Of a DNA stretch of 8,749 bases, positions 1 through 6,338 are shown in pieces. A model generated the notes under the pieces. It was given only the letters and a program-made list of their open reading frames with translations. It had not been told where the DNA came from and made no database searches. Both the position numbers and the translations under genes were made by a program. Position 1 is the stretch's first letter, and each line of letters starts with the position of its first letter. Source of the DNA: Planctomycetia bacterium (GTDB lineage Bacteria > Planctomycetota > Planctomycetia > Gemmatales > Gemmataceae); NCBI GenBank assembly GCA_005773755.1, contig SXHE01000663.1:1-8749 (forward strand). Reading direction: 5' to 3'.

Positions 1-19
1 ACTGAATTGTGCCCGTGAT

Positions 20-89
20 GGCGAACGGCGGGCGTGAGCCGGCCGGTGTTCTCGTGTTCTCACCGGCCGGCTCACGCCGGCCGTTCGCC
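20..89 (-). terminator. 29-bp near-perfect inverted repeat after the DUF6159-like gene; probable terminator or intergenic repeat element
   Basis: Bases 20-48 pair with 61-89 at 28 of 29 positions; the only mismatch is G30/G79. The loop is 12 bases (49-60). The outer four bases 15-18 (GTGA) can also pair with 94-97 (TCAC) across a small internal loop. The structure begins about ten bases after the stop codon of the minus-strand gene, so it is well placed to end that transcript or protect its 3' end. On the minus strand there is no T run after the stem; on the plus strand only TTT follows (90-92). A canonical intrinsic terminator in either direction is therefore not certain. The length and near-perfect pairing exceed what a terminator needs, so it may be a copy of a dispersed palindromic repeat. 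The pairing is seen directly; the role is inferred. Confidence 0.6.
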
Positions 90-98
90 TTTGTCACA

Positions 99-956
99 CT
101 ACGAGCGGCCGAACGCGCCGCTCATGGTGCCGCTGTCGAACCCTTCGGGCACGCGGCCGTCCTGTGCGTACTGGTACAGCGCGGCCAGCAGGATCGTGTG
201 CAGGGCCGAGCTGGTCGCCATGTGCATCAGGAACATGATCCCCGCGACCACCAGCAGCGCGATGCCGGGAATCATCATGCCCTTCACCAGCAGCAGGATG
301 CCGACCACGAACAGCAGGATGACCGGGATGAACAGCAGGAACATGATGAAGTTCAGGCCCATGTTCCCGACCAGCGCTTCGCCCCACGACTTGCGCAGCA
401 GCGACAGCGACCGACCCACCGCGGCCACCGGGCCGACCTTCTCGACCACCAGCACGGGCACGACGAAGAACGTCATCACCGACCACGCGGTGCCGAGCAG
501 ACTGGCGACGATCTCGCCCACCTTCTCGTGCGCGCTCTCGACCACCTTCAGAAGCACGCCGACGGTCGCGGAGACGAGCGCCCAGGCGAAGATTTGCGGC
601 AGCCGGGCCAGCGCCATCTTGAACCCGTCCGAGAGCCGCGGGGTCTCGCCATTGAAGCGGAGCAGGGCACAGCTCACGAGCGCACAGTTGCAGAACACGA
701 TCACGAAGTACGTGCAGAAGTAGAACCCGAACAGTGCCGCGTAGACCCACACCGGCGGCTTGTTGTTGTTCGCCTTCAGTTGGTTGTTGAACTGGTTCCA
801 GTCCACGAGCGTCGCCAGCGGGATGCAGAAGCTGAGAACGACGAGGAGGAACAGGAACCCGCTGACGAGCGGGAACATGATGAGGTGCTTGTCGCGGGTA
901 AGCACCCGCCAGGTGCTTCCGGCTAGCGAAAAGCCGTTCGAGATGCGCTCAAACAT
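99..956 (-). CDS. Polytopic membrane protein, DUF6159-like
   Basis: This 285-residue protein has about six hydrophobic segments, near residues 26-50, 70-98, 120-140, 150-172, 198-225 and 229-262. No signal peptide or catalytic motif is recognisable. The overall layout, with a short amphipathic N-terminus beginning MFERISNGF and a C-terminal stretch around ALYQYAQDG (259-267), resembles DUF6159 proteins, a membrane family of unknown function; I recognise this by eye only. An Asn/Gln-rich hydrophilic segment (54-66, including NNN) lies between the first two membrane spans. The ATG is supported by a GGAG Shine-Dalgarno (complement of 962-965) five bases upstream. The gene appears to be transcribed alone: a promoter candidate lies upstream at 993-1021, and a long hairpin follows the TAG stop. 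No function can be assigned; a role in membrane homeostasis or transport would be a guess. Confidence 0.85.
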   Translation of the reverse strand: MFERISNGFSLAGSTWRVLTRDKHLIMFPLVSGFLFLLVVLSFCIPLATLVDWNQFNNQLKANNNKPPVWVYAALFGFYFCTYFVIVFCNCALVSCALLRFNGETPRLSDGFKMALARLPQIFAWALVSATVGVLLKVVESAHEKVGEIVASLLGTAWSVMTFFVVPVLVVEKVGPVAAVGRSLSLLRKSWGEALVGNMGLNFIMFLLFIPVILLFVVGILLLVKGMMIPGIALLVVAGIMFLMHMATSSALHTILLAALYQYAQDGRVPEGFDSGTMSGAFGRS

Positions 957-992
957 GGCGACTCCGGGGTGACGTGGGTTGGGAACGTACCG

Positions 993-1021
993 AGTGTATC
1001 ACACGCGCGGGCGTCCGTCAG
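993..1021 (-). promoter_or_regulatory. Candidate sigma70-type promoter for the DUF6159-like gene
   Basis: Read on the minus strand, a -35-like CTGACG (complement of 1016-1021, four of six matches to TTGACA) is followed after 17 bases by a -10-like TACACT (complement of 993-998, four of six matches to TATAAT). Transcription would start near 985, giving a leader of about 30 bases with the GGAG ribosome site just before the ATG at 956. The spacing is ideal but each box is only a partial match, so this is a candidate. It partly overlaps the weak hairpin at 1006-1036. Confidence 0.35.
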
Positions 1022-1036
1022 CGGCAAGCGCCCGCG
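1006..1036 (-). terminator. Weak GC-rich hairpin downstream of the aminotransferase gene
   Basis: CGCGGGCG (1006-1013) pairs perfectly with CGCCCGCG (1029-1036) around a 15-base loop. A further short pairing of TATC (997-1000) with GATA (1036-1039, sharing G1036) could extend the stem after a bulge. It lies about 60 bases beyond the aminotransferase stop codon, so it may terminate the five-gene operon. No T run follows on the minus strand. In DNA this rich in G and C an 8-bp stem can occur by chance, and it coincides with the candidate promoter of the next gene, so confidence is low. Confidence 0.25.
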
Positions 1037-1095
1037 ATACGAGTTATTCGCCGGTCAGCCGTCGGGGTTAGCGAGATTATTCCACGAACGGGAAC

Positions 1096-2271
1096 TCACC
1101 CAACGTAGGCTTTCTCGGCCGCGGCCACGCCGCTGCCGGGGGTGAACTTCGCGCCCGCGCCCAGCAGCACGCACTCCAGCGCCGCGAGCACCTGCAGCAC
1201 GCACGTCGGGCGGCTGTTGTGGCCCATGATCCCGATGCGCCAGGCCTTGCCCTTCAGGTCGCCCAGCCCGCCGCCGATCTCGATGCCGAACTCAGTCAAC
1301 AGACGCTTGCGGCACGCGAGATCGTCCACGCCTTCGGGGATGCGGACGGCGTTCAGTTGCGGCATCCGGCAGTTGGCCGCCGCGGTGTATTGCAGGCCCA
1401 GCGCTTCGAGGCCGGCCTTCAGCGCGAGGTGGTTGCGCAGGTGCCGCGCCCACCGCGCCTCAAGCCCCTCTTCAAGCACGAGGCGCAGCCCTTCGCGCAG
1501 CGCGTACACCATCGTGATCGGGGCCGTGTGGTGGTACGCGCGGTCGCCGCCCCAGTAGCCCATGATCGTGGTCAGGTCGAGGTACCAGCTCTGCACTTTC
1601 GTCTTGCGCGCCTTCAGCGCGTCCACCGCGCGCTGGCTGAAGCTGACCGGGGCCATGCCCGGCGGGCAGCTCAGCCCCTTCTGCGAGCAGCTAAACGCCG
1701 CGTCCACTTCCCACTCGTCGAGCTTCAACGGCGAACAGCCGAGCGAGGTCACGCAGTCCGCGATCAGCAGCGTGCCGAACTCGTGGCACAGCTTCCCCAG
1801 TTCGGAGATGTCCTGAATCGCCCCGGTCGAGGTTTCGGCGTGAACGATGCCGAGCACCTTCGGCCGCACGGTTTGCAGCGTTTCGCGAATCTGTTGCAGG
1901 TCGAACACCTGACCCCACGGCGCTTCGCGTACCGTGGCCTGCGCCCCACAGCGGCCGGCGATGTCCACCATCCGGTTGCCGAAGTAGCCCATCGTGCAGA
2001 TGACGGCCTTGTCGCCCGGCTCGATCAGGTTCACGAGGCACGTTTCCATGCCCGCGGTGCCGGTCGCCGATACCGGGAACGTGAGCTGATTCTTCGTCTG
2101 AAACACCTCGCGCAGCAGCGTCTGCGTTTCGCTCATGATCTCCAGGAACTGCGGATCGAGGTGCCCCAACAGTGGCGTGGACATCACGGACAGCACGCGC
2201 GGGTGCGCGTCGCTGGGGCCGGGGCCGAGGAGGATGCGCGGCGACGGGGAGAGCTGGCCGGGGATGGTCAT
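1096..2271 (-). CDS. PLP-dependent aminotransferase, alanine/serine-glyoxylate aminotransferase family (class V fold)
   Basis: This 391-residue protein has the usual length and order of the alanine-glyoxylate / serine-glyoxylate / serine-pyruvate aminotransferases, cytosolic enzymes moving an amino group to glyoxylate or pyruvate. Visible marks are the N-terminal LLGPGPS (14-20), SATGTAGMET (68-77) for phosphate binding, Trp119 in the cofactor-stacking region, HAETSTG (144-150), Asp172 in IADCVTS for the pyridine nitrogen, the Schiff-base lysine K198 in SCSQKGLSCPPG, and a substrate-carboxylate arginine candidate R345 in WRIGIMG. All key positions appear intact. The reading frame stays open upstream to 2616, but that part overlaps the hydrolase gene and looks like out-of-frame sequence, so the ATG at 2271, immediately before the conserved start, was chosen. 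No clear Shine-Dalgarno precedes it. It lies 34 bases after the hydrolase gene and probably ends the operon. The exact substrate pair is unknown; ureidoglycine-glyoxylate transamination is another possibility in this family. Confidence 0.9.
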   Translation of the reverse strand: MTIPGQLSPSPRILLGPGPSDAHPRVLSVMSTPLLGHLDPQFLEIMSETQTLLREVFQTKNQLTFPVSATGTAGMETCLVNLIEPGDKAVICTMGYFGNRMVDIAGRCGAQATVREAPWGQVFDLQQIRETLQTVRPKVLGIVHAETSTGAIQDISELGKLCHEFGTLLIADCVTSLGCSPLKLDEWEVDAAFSCSQKGLSCPPGMAPVSFSQRAVDALKARKTKVQSWYLDLTTIMGYWGGDRAYHHTAPITMVYALREGLRLVLEEGLEARWARHLRNHLALKAGLEALGLQYTAAANCRMPQLNAVRIPEGVDDLACRKRLLTEFGIEIGGGLGDLKGKAWRIGIMGHNSRPTCVLQVLAALECVLLGAGAKFTPGSGVAAAEKAYVG

Positions 2272-2305
2272 GGGAGTGTGGTGTTTGTGGGGGAATAAGG
2301 GGCGC

Positions 2306-2869
2306 TCACGCCGAGCGCTCGATGACCAGTTTACTGACTGCCTTGAACTGTGGGTGGGCCGCGTCGCGCATCCACTCGAAAGCGATTGCTTCCACCGTGG
2401 TCGAGACCGCGCCGGCCTGTTCGAGCCGGCGCAGCGCGGTGTCGTGGTCGATCGCGCCGCGGGCCGCGAGCGCGTCCACCGGCAGGAACACGTGCAGCCC
2501 CGCGTGCAGCAGGTCGAGTGCGGTCTGCGAAACGCAGACGTGCGTTTCCATTCCGACGAGCACCACGTTGAGCCGACGGAGCATTTCGAGTTCTTCGAGG
2601 AACGTGTCCGCGCCACAGCAACTAAAAGCGGTTTTGGTGGGGAGCGGCCCGGTGAGCCGGCGCATGATTTCGGCCGTCGTCGGGCCCAGCCCTTTGGGGT
2701 ACTGCTCGGTCGCGCGCACTGGCACCGACAGCACCGCGGCCACGTCGAGAAGGAACCCGGCGTTCTTCACCATGACCGCCGCGGTGGGCACCTTCGGCAG
2801 CAGTTTGTCCTGGATGTCGATGACGACGACGACCGAATCTTCGGCCATCAGACGTTTAACGGTACTCAT
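2306..2869 (-). CDS. Isochorismatase-family cysteine hydrolase (YcaC-like)
   Basis: This 187-residue soluble protein has the single-domain layout of the isochorismatase-like hydrolases, a Rossmann-like fold with a Cys-Asp-Lys catalytic triad. The three residues are visible: D18 in VVVIDIQDKLL, K79 in PTKTAFSCC, and the nucleophile C112 in VGMETHVCVSQTALDLL, a strongly diagnostic motif. The segment ATEQYPKGLGPT (53-64) resembles YcaC-type members rather than nicotinamidases, whose metal-binding histidines I do not see. Members cleave varied amides or ureido compounds and many have no known substrate, so none is assigned. The ATG at 2869 has a GAGGA Shine-Dalgarno seven bases upstream that overlaps the stop codon of the transglutaminase gene, supporting this start over the longer open frame (to 3223) inside that gene. 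It is probably translated by coupling within the MoxR operon. Confidence 0.9.
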   Translation of the reverse strand: MSTVKRLMAEDSVVVVIDIQDKLLPKVPTAAVMVKNAGFLLDVAAVLSVPVRATEQYPKGLGPTTAEIMRRLTGPLPTKTAFSCCGADTFLEELEMLRRLNVVLVGMETHVCVSQTALDLLHAGLHVFLPVDALAARGAIDHDTALRRLEQAGAVSTTVEAIAFEWMRDAAHPQFKAVSKLVIERSA

Positions 2870-2876
2870 AGAAGGG

Positions 2877-2881
2877 TCCTC
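2877..2881 (-). promoter_or_regulatory. Shine-Dalgarno of the hydrolase gene overlapping the upstream stop codon
   Basis: The minus strand reads TGAGGACCCTTCTATG: GAGGA (complement of 2877-2881) sits seven bases before the ATG and shares bases with the TGA stop (2880-2882) of the transglutaminase gene. This fixes the hydrolase start and suggests coupled translation, because a ribosome ending the upstream gene would sit on the initiation site. Confidence 0.7.
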
Positions 2882-5153
2882 ACGTGGCGAGCGCGCGGCG
2901 CAGCGCGTCGAGTCCGGTTTCGAGTTCGGCGAGCCGGGCGTCGGTGGGCGGCTCCCCGCCGAACCGGTCGCGATAGTACGCTTCCGCCCACGCCAGCGGA
3001 ACGTCGAGCGCGTCCGCGCAGCCGGGGCGATCGCGCAGCGCGACGACCGCGGCGCGCGCGAACTCCAGCGGCGTGTCGCCCGGCGCGGGCGCGATCCCGT
3101 GCGCGACCAACACGGCCACCAGTTCCCCGAACCAGCGGCCCGGCTCGGACAGCGCCGGGGGCGCGATCGCGCGGCGCGCCCGCCGCCGGCGCACGGTTCG
3201 GAGCGCGACCAGAGCCGCCACAACAGCCGCGCCGCCGAGGAGCGTGTCCAGCCGCGTCAGGCGGGCCACCGCGTTCGCGAGTGCTTTCTGCCTCTGTTCG
3301 GGCGTGTAGTTCGACATGTACGCGCTGAACTGAGACTCGACCCAGTTGTTGGCCCGCTTCCACCACGGCCGGTTCGCGTCGGCCGCCGCGACCTGCGCCG
3401 AACCCGGTGTCGGATCGAGGCTGCGCCACTGGTACACGCGCGACAGCGGGTCGCGCGGGTTGTACGGCTCGCCCGGTTTCGCGACCAGCGCCGTGACCCA
3501 GGCGTGCGCGAACTCCTGGCGCACGACGTACCGCCCGTCGCCCTGATGTTCGCACCCCTTGAACCCACGCACGTACAGGGCCGGGATGCCCTGCGACCGC
3601 AGCATCAGTACCAGCGCGGTCGCGAACCGCTCGCAGTGCCCGGCTTTGGTGTGGAACAGGAAGTCTTCGATCGGGTCGACCTGAGTGTTGGTCCGCTTGA
3701 GGTCGGTCGTGTACTCCAGCGACGGCGTGGTGGCGAGGTGTGCGGCGAACTTGCGCGCGATCTTGTCCTGGTGTTCGGGCAGCGGTAGCAGCGAGACCTG
3801 ATCGCGGAAGTTGGCCGGCAGCTCGTTCGCGGCGACCATCTCTCTCAGCACGCCGTCGGAGTAATCCTTGACGCGCGCGACCGGGTTGTTCAACACCGAT
3901 ATCAGTTGTTGTTGGTAATGGCGCTCGATGAAGCGGAACGACGGGCCGACGTCCGGGTCGGAGTCGGTGCGGTACACCTGGAGGTACTTCCGCGTTGATA
4001 GCCGCGCGCGCTGGGCCGGTTCCCAAAAGAACGAGCCGTCGGCGATCGGGAGCCAGCCGCGTATTTCACCGCCGACTTCGACCGCGAGCGGGGTCGGTTG
4101 GCCCGGTACCCACAGCACGGGGTCGGCAACGAACGTCGCCCGCACGCGCGTGATTTCGTACGCGAGCGTGAACTGGCCGGGGCCCAAGTTCGGCGCGGAC
4201 CACGGGAGCCGGTGTGCGGCCCGCGGCGCGATCTGCGGCAGCAACTCGTCCAGTGGCTTCCACTCACCGTTCGCGTACACCCGGAGCGCCTGTCCGCGCC
4301 ACCGCTGGTCGGTGCTCAGGTCGGTCTTGGGTCGCCCGTCGGGATAGGTCGCCGTCACCTCGAACGCGGTCTCCGGGTTCGGCTTCATCGGTCCGGTGCG
4401 GTTCAGGTCCACCATCTGCTCGGAGCCGTAGGCGATCTCGATCTTGGACTTGCTCACTTCGGCTTTGCTCGCGGTCGAGCGCGGGGTGAGCAGGTACAGC
4501 GGCACGGCCGCGGCGACCGCGATCACGGCCCACAGGACGGCCGGGCGCAGGTCGGTGCGGTGTCCGGTCGGGTCGGCGGAAACGGCAACCGCTTTGGTCG
4601 CGGGCTGTTTGCCGCCGGGGATCGGGGGGATCGCCCCGCGCGCCCGGCCCAGGTGGAGCAGGGTCAGGCTCCACACCGCGGCGATCAGGTACAGCGCGAC
4701 GAGGACGAAACACGCCGGTTCTTCCGCGAACGCCGCCGCCAGCGCGACGCCGGCGAGCGCGATCCCGTGCATCGCCCAGTAGTCGCCCGCGTGCTTGTCG
4801 GTCCGCGCCACCTTCGCCACCAGCGCCATCATGACCAGCGGGCCGCACAGCGCCACGATGACCATGTGCCAGCCCAGGTTCGCGAACTCGGCCGTGTCGA
4901 CTTCGCGCTTGACCCGGTAGCCGGCCCACATCAGGTACAGGATGCCGACGGCGAGCCCGAGCCGGTTCGCGGCCGGGATCGACAGGAACGTGACGCGACT
5001 TTCGAGGAAGTACAGCACGCCCAGGCCGACCACCGCGAGCACGGCGAAGTACGGCACTTCCGGCAGCAGCTCGTGCTCCGCGTAGCCCAACGTCAAGCAC
5101 GCGAGCGCGAACGTCAGGTAAGTACAGAACCGGAACGTGGCGTCGGTCGGCAT
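2880..5153 (-). CDS. Membrane-anchored transglutaminase-like protein (TgpA type) with C-terminal DUF4129-like region
   Basis: This 757-residue protein has the typical TgpA order. Seven hydrophobic segments lie near residues 9-24, 33-50, 65-79, 93-115, 125-143, 147-168 and 205-223 (DUF3488-like N-terminus). A large extracytoplasmic region (about 224-637) follows, containing the transglutaminase-like core at about 490-585. A last membrane span (638-653) precedes a short Arg-rich stretch (652-661) and a cytoplasmic DUF4129-like tail (about 670-757, with TPLEFARAA at 694-702). The catalytic triad is visible: C507 in KAGHCERFATALVLMLRSQG, H550 in EFAHAWV and D580 in SLDPTPG, so a cysteine protease-like or transglutaminase activity outside the membrane is expected. 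In Pseudomonas aeruginosa TgpA is essential; its natural substrate is not established. The ATG has GAGG (complement of 5161-5164) seven bases upstream. The gene lies 39 bases after the DUF58 gene, the usual family partner. The substrate here is unknown. Confidence 0.93.
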   Translation of the reverse strand: MPTDATFRFCTYLTFALACLTLGYAEHELLPEVPYFAVLAVVGLGVLYFLESRVTFLSIPAANRLGLAVGILYLMWAGYRVKREVDTAEFANLGWHMVIVALCGPLVMMALVAKVARTDKHAGDYWAMHGIALAGVALAAAFAEEPACFVLVALYLIAAVWSLTLLHLGRARGAIPPIPGGKQPATKAVAVSADPTGHRTDLRPAVLWAVIAVAAAVPLYLLTPRSTASKAEVSKSKIEIAYGSEQMVDLNRTGPMKPNPETAFEVTATYPDGRPKTDLSTDQRWRGQALRVYANGEWKPLDELLPQIAPRAAHRLPWSAPNLGPGQFTLAYEITRVRATFVADPVLWVPGQPTPLAVEVGGEIRGWLPIADGSFFWEPAQRARLSTRKYLQVYRTDSDPDVGPSFRFIERHYQQQLISVLNNPVARVKDYSDGVLREMVAANELPANFRDQVSLLPLPEHQDKIARKFAAHLATTPSLEYTTDLKRTNTQVDPIEDFLFHTKAGHCERFATALVLMLRSQGIPALYVRGFKGCEHQGDGRYVVRQEFAHAWVTALVAKPGEPYNPRDPLSRVYQWRSLDPTPGSAQVAAADANRPWWKRANNWVESQFSAYMSNYTPEQRQKALANAVARLTRLDTLLGGAAVVAALVALRTVRRRRARRAIAPPALSEPGRWFGELVAVLVAHGIAPAPGDTPLEFARAAVVALRDRPGCADALDVPLAWAEAYYRDRFGGEPPTDARLAELETGLDALRRALAT

Positions 5154-5169
5154 GGGATGGCCTCACGCA

Positions 5170-5190
5170 CCAGGGGGTTTCAACCCCTGG
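5170..5190 (-). repeat. Small inverted repeat between the DUF58 and transglutaminase genes
   Basis: CCAGGGG (5170-5176) pairs perfectly with CCCCTGG (5184-5190) around a seven-base loop. A competing fold pairs GGGGTT (5174-5179) with AACCCC (5182-5187). It fills most of the 39-base gap, beginning two bases after the DUF58 TAG stop and ending just upstream of the transglutaminase Shine-Dalgarno. No T run follows, so full termination is unlikely. It could act as a partial attenuator, an RNA-processing or stability element, or be a copy of a small dispersed palindrome. The pairing is seen; the role is inferred. Confidence 0.5.
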
Positions 5191-5192
5191 AA

Positions 5193-6338
5193 CTATTCCA
5201 CCGCCACGGGCGGCTGATACCACGGCAGCCGGTCGCCAGGGGCGACGGCCGCGAACGGCTTGCCGGTCGAGCGGGCGAGCACCGCCGCGTAGGGCGTGTT
5301 CGGCCGGCTGCTGACCACGACCCGCGCCCCGCGCGCCAGGTGCCGGTGGAACGCGTCGCCGGAGACCGCGTCCGGCATCGGCCCGCCCGTCACCTCGGCC
5401 AGCGGCGTGAGCGCCGCACGCAGGTCGTGCTCCGACGCCGCGGTCGCGATGGCCGGCTCGTGCCCCGGAACCACGATTGTAACCGGGCTGTCGAACGCCC
5501 GCCGCCAGGTGATGGCGATTGTCACCGCGAGGCTCAGCGCCTCTTCGAGCCGCCGGTGGTCCGCGGGCGCGGGCGCGGCCGGCAGCCACGGCTCGACCAC
5601 GAGCAGCAGTTCCGGCGACGGGGCCACGTCGTACTCGCGCACCATCGGCTCGCCGCGCCGCGCGGTCGTGCGCCAGTGCACGTCGCGGAGCGCGTCGCCG
5701 GGGCGGTACTGGCGCAAGCCGCGCACTTCGGCCTGATCGGTGGTCACGCGGCGCAGCACGCGCCGCGCCCAGCCGTCGTGCCCGGCGTGGCGCGACACCC
5801 ACCGCCGCAGGCCGTCCGGTTCGGCGACGCCCGGTCGTGGGAGCACGACGACTTCGCCCGTCGAATCGCCCTGCCGCTCGCACTCCAGGAAGCCGAAGGG
5901 GAAGCCCGACGAGAGCGCCACCGGGCCGCTGAACCGGCCGCGGTTGGGGAACACGCGGGCCGCGGCGCACGACTGTGTCTGCCCCGCCGGGAGCCGGTAG
6001 ATCAGGAACGTGTTGCTCTTCGGCCCGGCCTTTTCTTCGACCGCGACCGTGATCGGCCGCGACGAGCCGTTCGTCACAACGACCCCACAGTCGGCGGACT
6101 CGCCCGCGAACACGGGCGGGATCGCGACCCGGCGGGCCGTCGCGCGGCGCACCGCGAGCCACGCCAGCGCGCCGTTCAGGATCACCAGTACGACCATCGC
6201 GTACACGACGATCAGCACCAGGTTGATGCTCTTGTACCACGCGGCCGCGCCGATGACGGCCGCCGCCGCGAGCCAGCCCAGGCCGGACGCGGTGAACCGC
6301 AGGTGAACGCCTACGGGCACGGGGTCGGTGCGCCTCAT
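5193..6338 (-). CDS. DUF58 domain membrane protein, MoxR partner
   Basis: This 381-residue protein starts with two hydrophobic segments (about 19-35 and 39-62), continues with a beta-rich region (about 70-170, including FPFGF at 146-150), and carries the DUF58 signature GLRQYRPGDALRDVHWRTTARRGE (207-230), followed by a VWA-like alpha/beta segment (about 241-365). DUF58 proteins are regularly encoded between a MoxR ATPase and a TgpA-type transglutaminase, exactly as here, and are thought to work with them at the membrane; the molecular role is unsettled. I do not see a clear complete MIDAS metal-binding motif (DxSxS) in the C-terminal part. The start at 6338 is fixed by a four-base ATGA overlap with the MoxR stop codon and by AAGGTG (complement of 6344-6349) five bases upstream. 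The frame is open further upstream to 7088, but that is a shadow of the MoxR gene. Expression is probably translationally coupled to moxR. Confidence 0.92.
   Translation of the reverse strand: MRRTDPVPVGVHLRFTASGLGWLAAAAVIGAAAWYKSINLVLIVVYAMVVLVILNGALAWLAVRRATARRVAIPPVFAGESADCGVVVTNGSSRPITVAVEEKAGPKSNTFLIYRLPAGQTQSCAAARVFPNRGRFSGPVALSSGFPFGFLECERQGDSTGEVVVLPRPGVAEPDGLRRWVSRHAGHDGWARRVLRRVTTDQAEVRGLRQYRPGDALRDVHWRTTARRGEPMVREYDVAPSPELLLVVEPWLPAAPAPADHRRLEEALSLAVTIAITWRRAFDSPVTIVVPGHEPAIATAASEHDLRAALTPLAEVTGGPMPDAVSGDAFHRHLARGARVVVSSRPNTPYAAVLARSTGKPFAAVAPGDRLPWYQPPVAVE

Noticed and set aside
2..11. Ten-base match CTGAATTGTG shared by the left edge and position 7317-7326
   Set aside because: A single ten-base repeat in 8.7 kb is compatible with chance, and the flanks do not match.
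291..353. Repeated AACAGCAGGATGA-like units within the membrane protein gene
   Set aside because: These result from codons for a Leu/Ile/Val-rich membrane span on the minus strand rather than from a DNA repeat.
9..926. Plus-strand open frame of 305 codons opposite the DUF6159-like gene
   Set aside because: It is rich in His, Gln, Arg and Glu from antisense of hydrophobic codons and shows no domain; the minus-strand membrane protein is convincing.
2135..3788. Overlapping plus-strand frames of 397 and 538 codons
   Set aside because: Both are low-complexity Arg/Ala-rich products antisense to the hydrolase and transglutaminase genes and lack any motif.
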